From Streptomyces sp. CB01373 (GTDB taxonomy: Bacteria > Actinomycetota > Actinomycetes > Streptomycetales > Streptomycetaceae): a DNA stretch of 64,000 nt. The stretch spans positions 160,478 through 224,477 of the forward strand of contig NZ_NNBK01000005.1 of assembly GCF_002803075.1 (NCBI RefSeq). Reading direction: 5' to 3'. The first letter of the stretch is position 1; every line of letters starts with the position of its first letter. This document shows positions 35,907-45,547 of this stretch, piece after piece. Below the pieces are notes generated by a model. The model made no database searches, had not been told where the DNA came from, and worked only from the letters and a program-made list of their open reading frames with translations. A program made the translations under genes and the position numbers.

Positions 35907-36919
35907 TGACCAGCGAGACCAAGAACCTGCTCGACCCCGGCTTCGAGCTGACGCTCCGTCCGATGCGCTATCCGGACTTCTACGAGCGCTACCGGGACGC
36001 CATCAAGAACACCTGGACCGTGGAGGAGGTCGACCTCCACTCGGACGTCGCCGACCTCGCCAAGCTGAGCCCGTCCGAGCAGCACCTGATCGGACGGCTG
36101 GTGGCCTTCTTCGCCACGGGTGACTCGATCGTGGCGAACAACCTGGTGCTGACGCTGTACAAGCACATCAACTCCCCCGAGGCGCGGCTGTACCTGTCCC
36201 GCCAGCTCTTCGAGGAGGCCGTGCACGTCCAGTTCTATCTGACGCTGCTGGACACCTACCTCCCCGACCCGGAGGACCGCACCGCCGCCTTCGCGGCGGT
36301 GGAGAACATCCCCTCCATCCGCGAGAAGGCCGAGTTCTGCTTCAAGTGGATGGACTCGGTGGAGAAGCTGGACCGGCTGGAGACGAAGGCGGACCGCCGG
36401 CGCTTCCTGCTCAACCTCATCTGCTTCGCCGCGTGCATCGAGGGCCTGTTCTTCTACGGCGCCTTCGCCTACGTCTACTGGTTCCGCAGCCGCGGCCTGC
36501 TGCACGGTCTGGCCACCGGCACCAACTGGGTGTTCCGGGACGAGACGATGCACATGTCCTTCGCCTTCGACGTGGTGGACACCGTGCGCAAGGAGGAGCC
36601 GGAGCTCTTCGACGACAACCTCCAGCAGCAGGTCACCGACATGCTGCGGGAGGCCGTCGAGGCCGAGCTCCAGTTCGCCCGCGACCTGTGCGGTGACGGC
36701 CTCCCGGGGATGAACACCGAGTCGATGCGGCAGTACCTGGAGTGCGTCGCCGATCAGCGCCTGACGCGCCTCGGCTTCGCTCCGGTGTACGGCTCCGAGA
36801 ACCCCTTCTCCTTCATGGAGCTCCAGGGCGTTCAGGAACTGACCAACTTCTTCGAGCGGCGCCCGTCGGCGTACCAGGTGGCGGTGGAGGGCACCGTCGA
36901 CCTGGACGAGGACTTCTGA
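35906..36919 (+). CDS. nrdB: Ribonucleoside-diphosphate reductase class Ia, small subunit
   Basis: 337 residues. The subunit houses the dinuclear metal centre and radical. FEEAVHVQFY gives the Glu-x-x-His ligand pair with Tyr111 at the radical position (His+4), so this is a tyrosyl-radical enzyme rather than a Phe-containing class Ic form. DETMHMSF gives the second Glu/His ligand set. The C-terminal VEGTVDLDEDF resembles the acidic NrdA-docking tail. Its start overlaps the nrdA stop. Its 3' end overlaps a small convergent gene by 88 nt. Confidence 0.95.
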   Translation: MTSETKNLLDPGFELTLRPMRYPDFYERYRDAIKNTWTVEEVDLHSDVADLAKLSPSEQHLIGRLVAFFATGDSIVANNLVLTLYKHINSPEARLYLSRQLFEEAVHVQFYLTLLDTYLPDPEDRTAAFAAVENIPSIREKAEFCFKWMDSVEKLDRLETKADRRRFLLNLICFAACIEGLFFYGAFAYVYWFRSRGLLHGLATGTNWVFRDETMHMSFAFDVVDTVRKEEPELFDDNLQQQVTDMLREAVEAELQFARDLCGDGLPGMNTESMRQYLECVADQRLTRLGFAPVYGSENPFSFMELQGVQELTNFFERRPSAYQVAVEGTVDLDEDF

Positions 36920-37086
36920 GCCTCGTCGCGGTTCTCCCTGGCCTCCCGGTCCTGTTGGGCCTGACGGATCTGGCGGTCGGCACGCCGGTCGTGGACGATG
37001 CCGATCACGGACGGCAGGACCATGAGGACCAGGAGTCCCAGGACGGCGACCATCGAGATCAGGCCTTGCAGCTGTGTCGTAGTCAT
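36832..37086 (-). CDS. Small single-span membrane protein overlapping nrdB 3' end
   Basis: 84 residues. MTTTQLQGLISMVAVLGLLVLMVLPSVIGIVHDRR splits into a short head, one membrane helix and a charged, helical cytosolic part (RADRQIRQAQQDREARENRDEA). The last ~29 codons are antisense to nrdB. The head and helix look like a real conserved Streptomyces protein; the overlapping tail may simply be a read-on past an ancestral stop. Function unknown. Confidence 0.6.
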   Translation of the reverse strand: MTTTQLQGLISMVAVLGLLVLMVLPSVIGIVHDRRADRQIRQAQQDREARENRDEAQKSSSRSTVPSTATWYADGRRSKKLVSS

Positions 37087-37179
37087 GGACACCACTGTGG
37101 GGCCGGAAGCTCCTTACCGTGAGTGGCAGGACTGCCGTACACCTTCAAAATCCTGCCACCACGGGGGCACACTGGAGCC

Positions 37180-38145
37180 ATGCTGAAGAACGTGGTCACC
37201 GTGCTGCTGGACGGAGTGCACCCCTTCGAGCTCGGCGTGATCTGCGAGGTGTTCGGACTCGACCGCAGTGACGAGGGGCTGCCGGTGTACGACTTCGCGG
37301 TCGTCTCCGCGGAGGGCCCGGAGCTGCGCACCCATGTCCCCGGCCTCACCCTCCGGATCCCGCACGGCCTGGACCGGCTGGAGGAGGCCGACCTGATCAC
37401 GGTGCCGGCCGCCGACGCCGTCACCTCCCGCGGCTACCCGCCCGAGCTGCTCGACGCGCTGCGCCGGGCGGTGGACCGGGGCGCGCGGGTGCTCAGCGTC
37501 TGCTCGGGCGTCTTCGTGCTGGGCGCCGCCGGTCTGCTGGACGGGCGGCGCTGCGCGGCGCACTGGAGGCACGCGGACGAGCTGGCCCGGCGCTTCCCGC
37601 GGGCGATGGTCGAGCCGGACGTGCTGTACGTGGACGCGGACCCGGTGATCACCTCGGCCGGCACCGCCTCCGGCATCGACGCCTGTCTGCACATCGTGCG
37701 CAAGGAACAGGGCCCGGAGGTGGCCAACCGGATCGCCCGGCGGATGGTGGTGCCCCCGCACCGCGACGGCGGGCAGGCCCAGTACGTCGAGCGGCCGCTG
37801 CCGAAGTCCTCCTGCGACACGGTCGGCGAGGTGCTGGTCTGGATGGAGGAGCACCTGGACCAGGAGGTCACCGTCGAGCAGCTCGCCACCCGCGCCCATA
37901 TGTCGCCGCGGACCTTCGCCCGCCGCTTCCAGCAGGAGACGGGCACCACTCCGTACCGCTGGCTCCTGCGCCAACGCGTGTTGCTGGCACAGCGGTTGCT
38001 GGAGGCGACGGACGAGACCATGGACACGATCGCGGACCGTACGGGGTTCGGGACCGCGTCGGCGCTGCGGCACCAGTTCGTCCGCGCGCTGGACACCACC
38101 CCGAACGCCTACCGGCGCGCGTTCCGGGGCCCGCAGGCCGCCTGA
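37180..38145 (+). CDS. nrdS: AraC-family regulator with DJ-1/PfpI-like domain, NrdS
   Basis: 321 residues. Residues 1-175 form a class-I glutamine-amidotransferase-like domain (VTVLLDGVHPFELGVICEVFG; VLSVCSGVFVLGAAGLLDGRR with the nucleophile-elbow Cys), and ~215-315 a double AraC helix-turn-helix (TVEQLATRAHMSPRTFARRFQQETGTTPYRWLLRQR). This is the FtrA/GATase1-AraC layout. In S. coelicolor the third gene of nrdABS is of this type. The ATG has GGAG 4 nt upstream. A 260-bp gap after nrdB may hold a separate promoter. Confidence 0.88.
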   Translation: MLKNVVTVLLDGVHPFELGVICEVFGLDRSDEGLPVYDFAVVSAEGPELRTHVPGLTLRIPHGLDRLEEADLITVPAADAVTSRGYPPELLDALRRAVDRGARVLSVCSGVFVLGAAGLLDGRRCAAHWRHADELARRFPRAMVEPDVLYVDADPVITSAGTASGIDACLHIVRKEQGPEVANRIARRMVVPPHRDGGQAQYVERPLPKSSCDTVGEVLVWMEEHLDQEVTVEQLATRAHMSPRTFARRFQQETGTTPYRWLLRQRVLLAQRLLEATDETMDTIADRTGFGTASALRHQFVRALDTTPNAYRRAFRGPQAA

Positions 38146-38166
38146 ACGCGCGCCGCGCCGCTCAGG

Positions 38167-39540
38167 TCACCTGAGCACCGGCCGCACCATCATCTTCTGC
38201 GGGCGCAGGGTGATGCCGACCCGTGGCGTGCCGTCCGAGCCGGGGACCTCCTCGAAGCGGAACCTCGTCGCCACCGTGGCGGTGAAGAGACTGAGAAGTG
38301 CCATCGAGAAATGGTCACTCGGGCACTTCCGGTTACCCACTCCGAACGGGCTCATGGCATATTTCGGTAAGTCCTTGGCGCGTTCGGGGAGCCAGCGATC
38401 GGGGTCGAACTCCAGATTGTCCGGATACGAGCGCCGGTCACGCTGGACCGCGTACGGACTGTAGATGATGTCCGCACCGGCCGGAATGCGATAGCCACCG
38501 AGTTCGGTTTCGGCCACCGCCCGCCGCGTCAATACCCATACGGCCGGACGCAAACGCATCGTCTCCACGATGACATTGTTGGTGTGCGTGAGCCTGCGGA
38601 CGTCGTCGAATCCGACGGGGCGGCCGCCGGTCACGGATTCGACCTCCGCACGGATCCGGTCGCCGTGTTCCGGATGTATCGCGAGCACCCGGAGCAGCCA
38701 CATGATCGTGGCGCCCACCGTTTCGCTGCCCGGGGTGAGTATCGCGACCACCTGGTCGTGGATCTCCTGTTCCCCGATGGGCTCGCCATTGTCGTCCTTC
38801 GCCGTCAGCAATGCCGTCAGCAAATCGTCCGGATTCCGACCGGACGCCCGGCGTTCGGCGATGATCTCGTCGACGAGGAGATGCAGATCGGCGAGCGCGC
38901 GGTTGAATGCGCGGTTGGCCGGCAGCGGCAGCCGGTACAGAGGTCCGAGCGGCACCACCATCCGCTGGTACATGCCGCGGAAGACGGTGGCCAGCGCCTC
39001 GCACAACCGGTCGGCGCACTCGTCCATGTACGCGCCGCGCAGCAGGCAGCGGGCCGCGATGCGCACGGCGATCCGGAAGGCCTCCGAGGCGCAGTCGATG
39101 GTCTCCCCGGGCTGCCAGCGCTCGGTCAGCGCGTGCGCCTCCTCCTCCATGACCGGCCCGTAGGCGGGGATCGCGTCGAGCCGGAAGGCGGGCTGGATGG
39201 TGCGGCGCTGGCGCCGGTGCAGCGGGCCGTTGGAGGTGGCCACTCCCTCCTTGCCGACCAGGCCCTCCAGGGACTCCCACAGCGGGCCGGAGATGATGTA
39301 GTCGGGGCTGAGGGCCAGCGCCCCGGTGAGGGCGGGCGTGGTGACGGCGTACACCGTCTTCGGGCCGAGCCTGATCCGGACGACGTCTCCGTGGTCGCGA
39401 AGCTGGGACATGAAGGCCAGCGGATCGCGGACCAGCCTCAGACCGTGGCCGAGAAGCGGCACCCCGCCCCCGGCCACCGGTGGCTCGTGCGGTCCCGGAG
39501 CGTCCTGCCGGGCTTCCGGCTGCACTGATTCGGCGGTCAT
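38167..39540 (-). CDS. cyp170A1: Cytochrome P450 CYP170A-type, albaflavenone synthase
   Basis: 457 residues. It oxidises epi-isozizaene to albaflavenols and albaflavenone in S. coelicolor. The heme Cys is Cys406 in [13 protein letters not shown] (the usual Gly after Cys-x is replaced, as in CYP170). The I-helix reads [14 protein letters not shown], lacking the canonical AGxxT wording; [15 protein letters not shown] is the ExxR helix. The ATG overlaps the cyclase stop. Leu391 is encoded by TTA (38368-38370 on the + strand as TAA), so translation should need the bldA tRNA. In S. coelicolor this P450 was also reported to have a terpene synthase activity. Confidence 0.92.
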   Translation of the reverse strand: MTAESVQPEARQDAPGPHEPPVAGGGVPLLGHGLRLVRDPLAFMSQLRDHGDVVRIRLGPKTVYAVTTPALTGALALSPDYIISGPLWESLEGLVGKEGVATSNGPLHRRQRRTIQPAFRLDAIPAYGPVMEEEAHALTERWQPGETIDCASEAFRIAVRIAARCLLRGAYMDECADRLCEALATVFRGMYQRMVVPLGPLYRLPLPANRAFNRALADLHLLVDEIIAERRASGRNPDDLLTALLTAKDDNGEPIGEQEIHDQVVAILTPGSETVGATIMWLLRVLAIHPEHGDRIRAEVESVTGGRPVGFDDVRRLTHTNNVIVETMRLRPAVWVLTRRAVAETELGGYRIPAGADIIYSPYAVQRDRRSYPDNLEFDPDRWLPERAKDLPKYAMSPFGVGNRKCPSDHFSMALLSLFTATVATRFRFEEVPGSDGTPRVGITLRPQKMMVRPVLR

Positions 39541-40622
39541 TTCCCACCTGCCCCTTCGCTTTCGACGTACGGGGGTGTGGCCGGGTCCTCCCAGTTGTCG
39601 ACCCTGTACCGGCCGGATTCGTGGTGGAACCAGTAGACGGAACTGAACCAGTTCCGCATATTGCCGATGCAGGTCCGTACGGCGGCGCTCAGTTCCTTTC
39701 CGCGCACCGTGCCGTCCGCGAGGCCGTCGGCGAAAGTCAATCCCGCCTGTTCCGCGGCCAGGAATCCGGATACGCATTCCTCGATGCGCCCGCGCATGTC
39801 CGCGATTGCCTCCTCCAGGCTCAGTCCGTCGTGTTTGACGAGACTGATTCCGAGATTGTGCACCTCGTCGCCCGCCAATTCCTTGGGCAGGGAGCACAGA
39901 TCGTTGTACCAGGCCGCGAATTCCTGACTGAGCAGTGCCGGACGCCGGTACGCGGAATTCTTCCGGACGCTGTCCGGGAGTTCACAGCCGGCGCTCGGTT
40001 CCAGCAGGTCGGTCCAGATCCAGTGGGCGAAGGTGAACCGGCGCAGCGCGAGATATTCCTCGACTGTGGGCACGACGTCCCCGGTGCGGTTGCGGAACTC
40101 CCGGTCGTACGCGTCGATGACGGCGTGGAAGTGCCGCGCGAAGCGGGCGTTCCACCGGGCCGACGGGAACGAGTAGAACCGCAGCACGCTGTCCGCGAAC
40201 CCCGCGACCAGGGGGTCCTGGTGATGCAGGTGGTCCTGGGGGGAGTCCAGGGCCGTGTGCAGCGCACGGCACAGTCGCTCCCAGGCGGCGGGCCGGCCGT
40301 GGACGACGTCGCGGTCCTGGCGGTCGTCCCAGAGGAAGAACCACGCGCTGAAGTCCGCTATGGCCTGGAGCACCTCGTCGGGGGCGCCGATGTAGTACCC
40401 CGCCATGAGGTCGGTGTAGCAGAGGCTGTCGGCGTGTTCCTCGACCTTGTCCGCCGGCATGAGCCGCTTTTCCAGCAGCCAGCCGCGTGTCTTCTCCTGG
40501 AGTTGGGGCCAATACTCGTGCAACTGCCTGGGGAACTCGGCCTCGATCACCGGAAGTGCGAGCGATGGTGGGACTGGGACCGCTGTCGTTGTCGATGTGG
40601 TGCTGTATGGGAAAGCTGGCAC
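39537..40622 (-). CDS. cyc1: Epi-isozizaene synthase (class I sesquiterpene cyclase)
   Basis: 361 residues, the same length as S. coelicolor SCO5222. The enzyme cyclises farnesyl diphosphate to epi-isozizaene. Asp99-Asp100-Arg-Gln-Asp103 is the Mg-binding Asp-rich motif (the S. coelicolor protein has His in place of Gln), and NDLCSLPKE is the NSE triad. [18 protein letters not shown] near the C-terminus holds the RY pair. The GTG chosen has GAGAGGGG 7 nt upstream and gives the family N-terminus; the frame is open 19 codons further up. It is translationally coupled to the P450. Confidence 0.95.
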   Translation of the reverse strand: MPAFPYSTTSTTTAVPVPPSLALPVIEAEFPRQLHEYWPQLQEKTRGWLLEKRLMPADKVEEHADSLCYTDLMAGYYIGAPDEVLQAIADFSAWFFLWDDRQDRDVVHGRPAAWERLCRALHTALDSPQDHLHHQDPLVAGFADSVLRFYSFPSARWNARFARHFHAVIDAYDREFRNRTGDVVPTVEEYLALRRFTFAHWIWTDLLEPSAGCELPDSVRKNSAYRRPALLSQEFAAWYNDLCSLPKELAGDEVHNLGISLVKHDGLSLEEAIADMRGRIEECVSGFLAAEQAGLTFADGLADGTVRGKELSAAVRTCIGNMRNWFSSVYWFHHESGRYRVDNWEDPATPPYVESEGAGGK

Positions 40623-40773
40623 GGACAAACCCCTCTCAGCCGCCGGTGGCGTACACCCCTTCTGTCGTGCCGGGCGCACGCCGTCGCGTATCCCTCACCC
40701 CCATTCAGCACCACAACTGACCGTTCTGGGAATGGATTTGCTCCCTTGACCACCACCGGATGCCGTGTATCTC

Positions 40774-40815
40774 CCCTTGTGTGACTGATTACCAATCAGT
40801 AGAAGCGCACAAGGG
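40774..40815. promoter_or_regulatory. Nested dyad upstream of the epi-isozizaene operon
   Basis: Inner perfect repeat ACTGATT-ACC-AATCAGT (40784-40800) is enclosed by CCCTTGTG (40774-40781) and CACAAGGG (40808-40815). The AT content of the inner dyad is high for this genome. It lies ~160 nt before the cyclase start and downstream of def, which has its own terminator. It is an operator candidate for an unknown regulator, or an RNA hairpin. Confidence 0.55.
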
Positions 40816-40838
40816 ATCGAATGGTGGCGGACACAAGT

Positions 40839-40873
40839 ACGGCGCCCGACCGGACGTTCCGGTCGGGCGCCGT
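40839..40873 (-). terminator. Hairpin terminator after def
   Basis: A perfect 15-bp stem (ACGGCGCCCGACCGG and complement) with a 5-nt loop lies 50 nt after the def stop. Confidence 0.78.
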
Positions 40874-40922
40874 GCGCGCGAGTCCCTCGCGCCCCAACGG
40901 GCTGCGAGGGAACCGTCGTTGC

Positions 40923-41573
40923 TCAGTCGTTGGCGACCACGGGGTAGCGCGGCTCGTTCTCGGCCATCTGCCGCAGCGCGTCCTTGCGCTCGCGCTTGGA
41001 GAGCCGGTCGATGTAGAGGTAGCCGTAGAGGTGGTCCGTCTCGTGCTGGAGGCACCGCGCGAAGTAGCCGGTGCCCCGCACCTTGACCGGGTTGCCCTGC
41101 TCGTCCTGCCCTGTGACCTCGGCGTAGTCGGGGCGGGCGAGCGGCGCGTAGGCCGTGGGCACGGACAGGCAGCCCTCGTTGCTGTCGTCCAGCCGGCGCC
41201 GCTCGGCGGGCAGCTCCACCAGCCGGGGGTTGCAGACGACCCCCACGTGCCGGACGCCCTCGTCGTCCGGGCAGTCGTAGACGAAGACCTTCTGGTCCAC
41301 GCCGATCTGGTTGGCGGCCAGGCCCACGCCCTCGGCGGTGTGCTGGCTGGCGAACATGTCGGCGACGAGCTGCTGGAGCTCCTCGCCGAAGTCCGTGACG
41401 TCCCTGCACTCCTTGTGCAGCACGGGGTTCCCCACGACAGTGATGGGCCGGGAGGTGCCGCGCTCACGCCAGGCCGTCTCGCGCGCCTCGCCGTCCGCCG
41501 AGTCGACGACGTACCCCTCGTCGTCGACGGGGAGCACGCCCGCGTGCTGCTGATCGGTGTCCTGCTGCGCCAT
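40923..41573 (-). CDS. def: Peptide deformylase
   Basis: 216 residues. The metalloenzyme removes the N-formyl group from nascent proteins. All three motifs are present: [18 protein letters not shown] (metal Cys) and QHETDHLYG (HExxH). An N-terminal ~40-residue extension before [13 protein letters not shown] is typical of the longer actinomycete paralogue. The ATG has AGGAAGG about 13 nt upstream, slightly far; an in-frame TTG 24 nt earlier is less likely. Confidence 0.95.
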   Translation of the reverse strand: MAQQDTDQQHAGVLPVDDEGYVVDSADGEARETAWRERGTSRPITVVGNPVLHKECRDVTDFGEELQQLVADMFASQHTAEGVGLAANQIGVDQKVFVYDCPDDEGVRHVGVVCNPRLVELPAERRRLDDSNEGCLSVPTAYAPLARPDYAEVTGQDEQGNPVKVRGTGYFARCLQHETDHLYGYLYIDRLSKRERKDALRQMAENEPRYPVVAND

Positions 41574-41735
41574 GACCGACGTACGCCTTCCTGACAAGAA
41601 CGGGGAGTGAGTCCTGCTACAGGGTACGGGGCCCGCGCCCCCGGCCGGACCCGCGAGTGTCCGGTATGCGACGCCGCCGGGAGGACCGGCCGGCCACGGC
41701 GGGCCCGCTCCCGGGCCCGGGGCGGACCGGCGTCC

Positions 41736-42716
41736 TCAACAGACCTCTTCCAGGTCCCGCCAGTCCCGCGAGTCCGGGCTGTCGGCCACCCACCCGTCCA
41801 GCAGCCCGCGGACCAGGGCCGCCGGAGCGGCCACTCCGCACTCACGCTCCGGCACCCACAGCTGCCCGTCGGTGCGATGCCCGAGCGGTCCGGGGTGCCC
41901 CGGCTCGCTGTGGTCGTGCGGGTCGAGGTGCACGCCGTCGCCCTCGTCGGACGGCATCCGCGACTCCGAGCACATCCGGCACAGCAGCCGCACGGACGAC
42001 GACCAGTCCTCGGCGGCGAAACCGGCGTCGGCGGCGAGCTGCTCCAGCGCGTCCCGGTCGGCCTCGGTCGCGGCCTCCAGCAGGACCACCCAGGTCGGCA
42101 CCGGGGAGGGCGCCCACAGCTCGATCTCGTCGAACACCGGGTAGGTGTGCCCCGCCGCGGTGGTCCGTTCCCCGTGGGGCACGCCGTCGTGCAGCACGAC
42201 CTCGCCCCAGCGCCGCCCCGAGGAGGGCAGCGGAATGGACAGCACCTCGATGCGGGCCGGATCAAGACGTCTGCCCCAGACCACCTCGGCCTCGCCCTCC
42301 GGCGACAGCCGCACGGCCGCGCTGCCCAGCTCCATGCCCACCGGCTCCCCGGCGGCGGCCGCGCCTCCGGGCACCTTCAGCCCGTACGCCTGCCACGCCC
42401 GCCGGGCCAGCGGCCAGTCCTGGAGGGCGGTGGCGGCGATGCCGACGTTCCACCAGTCGGGCGCCCCGCTCTCCTTCTCCAGCAGGGCCACGGCTCGGAG
42501 GCCCGCCGCCCTCGCCTGCTCCCAGTCGTGCCGGAACTTGTGCAGCAGGGCGAGGTTGAACCAGGACTCGGCCAGCCAGGGCTCCAGATCGGCGGCGCGT
42601 GTCAGCAGCGCGCCCGCGTCCTCGTACCGGCCGTCGCCGATCAGCGTGAACGCCCGGTCGGTGGCCTGCCGCCAGGAGGCGGAGGGCCGGTGCCGTCCCT
42701 TGCCGAAGATCCTCAC
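41736..42716 (-). CDS. TPR-containing protein of unknown function
   Basis: 326 residues, cytosolic. Two or three tetratricopeptide-like helix pairs (~15-120: ATDRAFTLIGDGRYEDAGALLTRAADLEPWLAESWFNLALLHKFRHDWEQA split) lead into a beta-rich C-terminal half with EIELWAPSPVPTWVVLLEAATEADRDALE and a Cys pair in LLCRMCSES. A conserved Streptomyces family by wording, but no function known. The GTG start (VRIFGKGRHRPSASW) was chosen because the text before it is low-complexity. Confidence 0.78.
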   Translation of the reverse strand: MRIFGKGRHRPSASWRQATDRAFTLIGDGRYEDAGALLTRAADLEPWLAESWFNLALLHKFRHDWEQARAAGLRAVALLEKESGAPDWWNVGIAATALQDWPLARRAWQAYGLKVPGGAAAAGEPVGMELGSAAVRLSPEGEAEVVWGRRLDPARIEVLSIPLPSSGRRWGEVVLHDGVPHGERTTAAGHTYPVFDEIELWAPSPVPTWVVLLEAATEADRDALEQLAADAGFAAEDWSSSVRLLCRMCSESRMPSDEGDGVHLDPHDHSEPGHPGPLGHRTDGQLWVPERECGVAAPAALVRGLLDGWVADSPDSRDWRDLEEVC

Positions 42717-42821
42717 GATTCCCGCCTGCCAGTGCCGTCGAGTGGGCCGGCTTCTGCCCCCGGACACCCTCTCATTCGCATCCAACCACGTACGACTGGA
42801 GGGACGCTCATTACCCATGGG

Positions 42822-44108
42822 TTACCCCAAGGACCTCTCGTTTGGATCCTGCCGGGCTGAGCCAAGCGAAAGACCCCAGGCGGGCAGGGACAGGCTGTCC
42901 CGCGACAGCACCCGGCCCAGCGACTCGACCACCTCGGGGGCGTACGCGCCGGCTCCCGCCAGCCGCAGCGCCTCCAGGGCCTTGAGCGGACCGCCGGGCC
43001 CGGCGTCGCGCACCTTCTCCTCGTAGGCGTTGACGGCCCGCACGATCCGCGCGGACAGCGGCTGCTCCCGGCAGGGGTCGGCCTGCCGCTCCACCACCAC
43101 CGCGACCCGGGCATCGACCCCGGTCTGCCGCACCACGGCCCCGCCGAGCAGCGCGATCCGCCGCTGCTCCTCGGCGGGCAGCCCCGCGGTGGCCCCGGCG
43201 GGCACCGGATCGACCAGGCTGAGCTGCCCGATGTCGTGCATCAGGGCCGCGTGCTCCAGGACGGTCAGCTCCGGTTCGGCAAGGCCCAGGTCCCGGCCCA
43301 CGGCCCGGCTGAGCGCGGCCACCCGCCGGGCGTGCCCGGCCGGGGTGTACCCGGCCACCTCGGTGGCCCGGGCCAGGGAGGCGATGGTCTGCCGGTAGGT
43401 CCTGCGCACGGCCGCGTACCGCCCGAGGGAGAGCTGGGTGAGCAGCAGCGGCAGCGAGAACACGGGCAGCGCCCACAGCCCGGCCACGGCGACGGCGAGG
43501 GCCATCACCGCGCCGGTCGCGCACACCGCCGAACCGATCCCGCGCAGGCCCCGCAGCTCCTCCCGCAGCAGCGGCCCGAACGGCCACCGGGTGCGCCCGT
43601 GCGCCTGCGCGGCGGCGAGCACGGCGCCGCACAGCGCGGTGAGCACCAGGAGCGCGAGCAGCAGCAGCGCGTACGCCGGACCGACCCAGTCCTCGAACAC
43701 CCCTTCGCCGTAGAGGGGTTGGAAGCAGACGGCGGCGAAGGCGACGGTGAGGATCCGCCGCGCCAGGTGGTCGAGCGTCGGCCCGCGCCCGCGCGCGATG
43801 TGCGGCACGCCGCCCAGGAGGCAGGCGGCGAGCACCACGGCGACGACCTGGCAGGCGCCGTGGTGACTGGGCCGGCCCGCGTCCGCGCCCAGCAGCGCGT
43901 ACGACAGCGCCCCTGCGGCGCCGAGCGGCGCGGCCTCCCGGGACTCGGACCCGGTCCACCGGGTCAGCTCGCCGACGAGGACCAGCGCCCCGAAGGCGAG
44001 GGCGGCCCCGCGCTCCTCCAGGCCGGTCCACAGGGTGACGGTGAGGGACAGCAGGGCGACCAGGACCGCCGAGCCGCGGATGAGGAGCAGCAGGAGGGGT
44101 CTGCTCAT
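42822..44108 (-). CDS. Membrane HD-domain protein (degenerate HD-GYP-like)
   Basis: 428 residues. The first ~215 residues carry about six membrane spans; the C-terminal part is an HD domain (GHARRVAALSRAVGRDLGL, VLEHAALMHDIGQLSLVDP) with the metal-binding His-Asp, but no recognisable GYP motif follows, so c-di-GMP hydrolysis is doubtful. The ATG overlaps the stop of the upstream HD-GYP gene, so the two are one operon and perhaps one complex. Confidence 0.85.
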   Translation of the reverse strand: MSRPLLLLLIRGSAVLVALLSLTVTLWTGLEERGAALAFGALVLVGELTRWTGSESREAAPLGAAGALSYALLGADAGRPSHHGACQVVAVVLAACLLGGVPHIARGRGPTLDHLARRILTVAFAAVCFQPLYGEGVFEDWVGPAYALLLLALLVLTALCGAVLAAAQAHGRTRWPFGPLLREELRGLRGIGSAVCATGAVMALAVAVAGLWALPVFSLPLLLTQLSLGRYAAVRRTYRQTIASLARATEVAGYTPAGHARRVAALSRAVGRDLGLAEPELTVLEHAALMHDIGQLSLVDPVPAGATAGLPAEEQRRIALLGGAVVRQTGVDARVAVVVERQADPCREQPLSARIVRAVNAYEEKVRDAGPGGPLKALEALRLAGAGAYAPEVVESLGRVLSRDSLSLPAWGLSLGSARQDPNERSLG

Positions 44109-45547
44109 CGACGGGCTTCCGGCCGGCCGCCGCGGTCGCCGTCCTCGGTGGCGTACGGCACCGCCGGCCCGCTCACCCCGCCGGATGCCGCGTCCGAAGG
44201 GACGGCGGGCGGGCCGTCCGCGCCGCCGGGAGCCGCCGAGGCCGGGCCGGAGGTGCCGGGGACGGCGCGGAAGGGTGCGGGCGGGGCGACGGGCGTACCG
44301 TCCTGCGCGGTGACCGCCGGGTGCCAGCCGTACCGGTCCAGGGCCCGGACCAGCGCCGTGACCATCCGCGGGTCGAACTGGGTTCCCGCGCAGCGCTCCA
44401 GCTCCGCCAGCGCGGCGGCCACCGGCCGGGCCCGCCGGTAGGACCGGGTGGACGTCATCGCGTCGAAGGCGTCCGCGACGGCCACCACCCGTGCGCACTC
44501 GGGGATCTGACCGCCCGTCAGCCCGTATGGGTAGCCCCCTCCGTCGAGCCGCTCGTGGTGGTGCAGGATCGCCGAGCGGGCCTCGCCGAGGAAGGAGATC
44601 CCGCGCACCATCTCGTGCCCGTACTCGGGGTGCAGCTCGATCACGCGCCGCTCCTCGGGGGTCAGCGGCCCGTCCTTGCGCAGCAGCCGGGTGGGCACGC
44701 CCAGCTTGCCCACGTCGTGCAGGATGCCGGCGAACCGCAGCACCTCGACCCGCTCGTCGTCCATGCCCAGCTCGCGCGCGATCAGCATGGAGGCCTGCCC
44801 CACCCGCTCGCTGTGCCCGCGTGTGTAGCCGTCCTTGATGTCGACGGCCTGCACCAGCGCGCGGATGGTGGCCCGGTGCGCGGACCGCTCGCGGTGGTAC
44901 TGGGCGTACACCCAGCCGGACACGCACATCGGCAGCAGGACGAGCAGCGCGGCGACGGGACCGTAGGGGCTGACCCACAGCACGGCCATCATCAGCCCGG
45001 CGAGCCCGTGCACCGCGACGGGCGCCAGCGACCGGGCCAGCAGCCCCTGCCACGCCCGCCGCGCCGGCACGTGCTCGGCCAGCGCGAGGACCCCGCCGTC
45101 CAGAGCCGTCAGCACCAGGCAGAAGGCGAGCACGGCGGCGCCCGCGGGCAGGAGGACGTAGGGGAAGTCACAGCCGGCGACGGCGTCCGGGCCGCCGAGC
45201 GCCCCGTGCACCCGGGCGGCCGTCCACACCGCGAGGGCGAGCTGCGCGGCCCGCCAGATCCGGCGCAGCCCCTCGGGCCGCCGCCCGGCGCGCGCGAGCA
45301 GCACACCCGGCAGCGCGACGACGGCGGCGGCGGACGGCGGCAGCAGGAAGGCGGCCGCGAGCAGTACGGGGTAGAAGGGCCCAACAAGGCTGCGCCGGGC
45401 GAACTGCCTGCACCCGGCGTACACCCCGGTGAGCAGGGCGACCGCCCACCAGGAGGTGCGCGTCAGCGGCAGCGGCAGCAGACAGGCCAGGGCGGCGAGG
45501 ACGGCACAGGCGACATACGCACGGGCCCGCGGGGCAACCGCCTCCAT
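44105..45547 (-). CDS. Membrane HD-GYP phosphodiesterase-like protein
   Basis: 480 residues. About seven membrane spans (1-215) precede an HD-GYP domain with AGILHDVGKLGVP, HPEYGHEMV, LHHHERLDGGGYPYGL and ADAFDAMTSTRSYRR, i.e. all metal ligands and the GYP signature. HD-GYP enzymes cleave c-di-GMP, a key Streptomyces developmental signal. About 70 C-terminal residues are Pro/Gly/Ala-rich and disordered. The downstream gene encodes a second membrane HD protein by translational coupling. Confidence 0.9.
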   Translation of the reverse strand: MEAVAPRARAYVACAVLAALACLLPLPLTRTSWWAVALLTGVYAGCRQFARRSLVGPFYPVLLAAAFLLPPSAAAVVALPGVLLARAGRRPEGLRRIWRAAQLALAVWTAARVHGALGGPDAVAGCDFPYVLLPAGAAVLAFCLVLTALDGGVLALAEHVPARRAWQGLLARSLAPVAVHGLAGLMMAVLWVSPYGPVAALLVLLPMCVSGWVYAQYHRERSAHRATIRALVQAVDIKDGYTRGHSERVGQASMLIARELGMDDERVEVLRFAGILHDVGKLGVPTRLLRKDGPLTPEERRVIELHPEYGHEMVRGISFLGEARSAILHHHERLDGGGYPYGLTGGQIPECARVVAVADAFDAMTSTRSYRRARPVAAALAELERCAGTQFDPRMVTALVRALDRYGWHPAVTAQDGTPVAPPAPFRAVPGTSGPASAAPGGADGPPAVPSDAASGGVSGPAVPYATEDGDRGGRPEARR

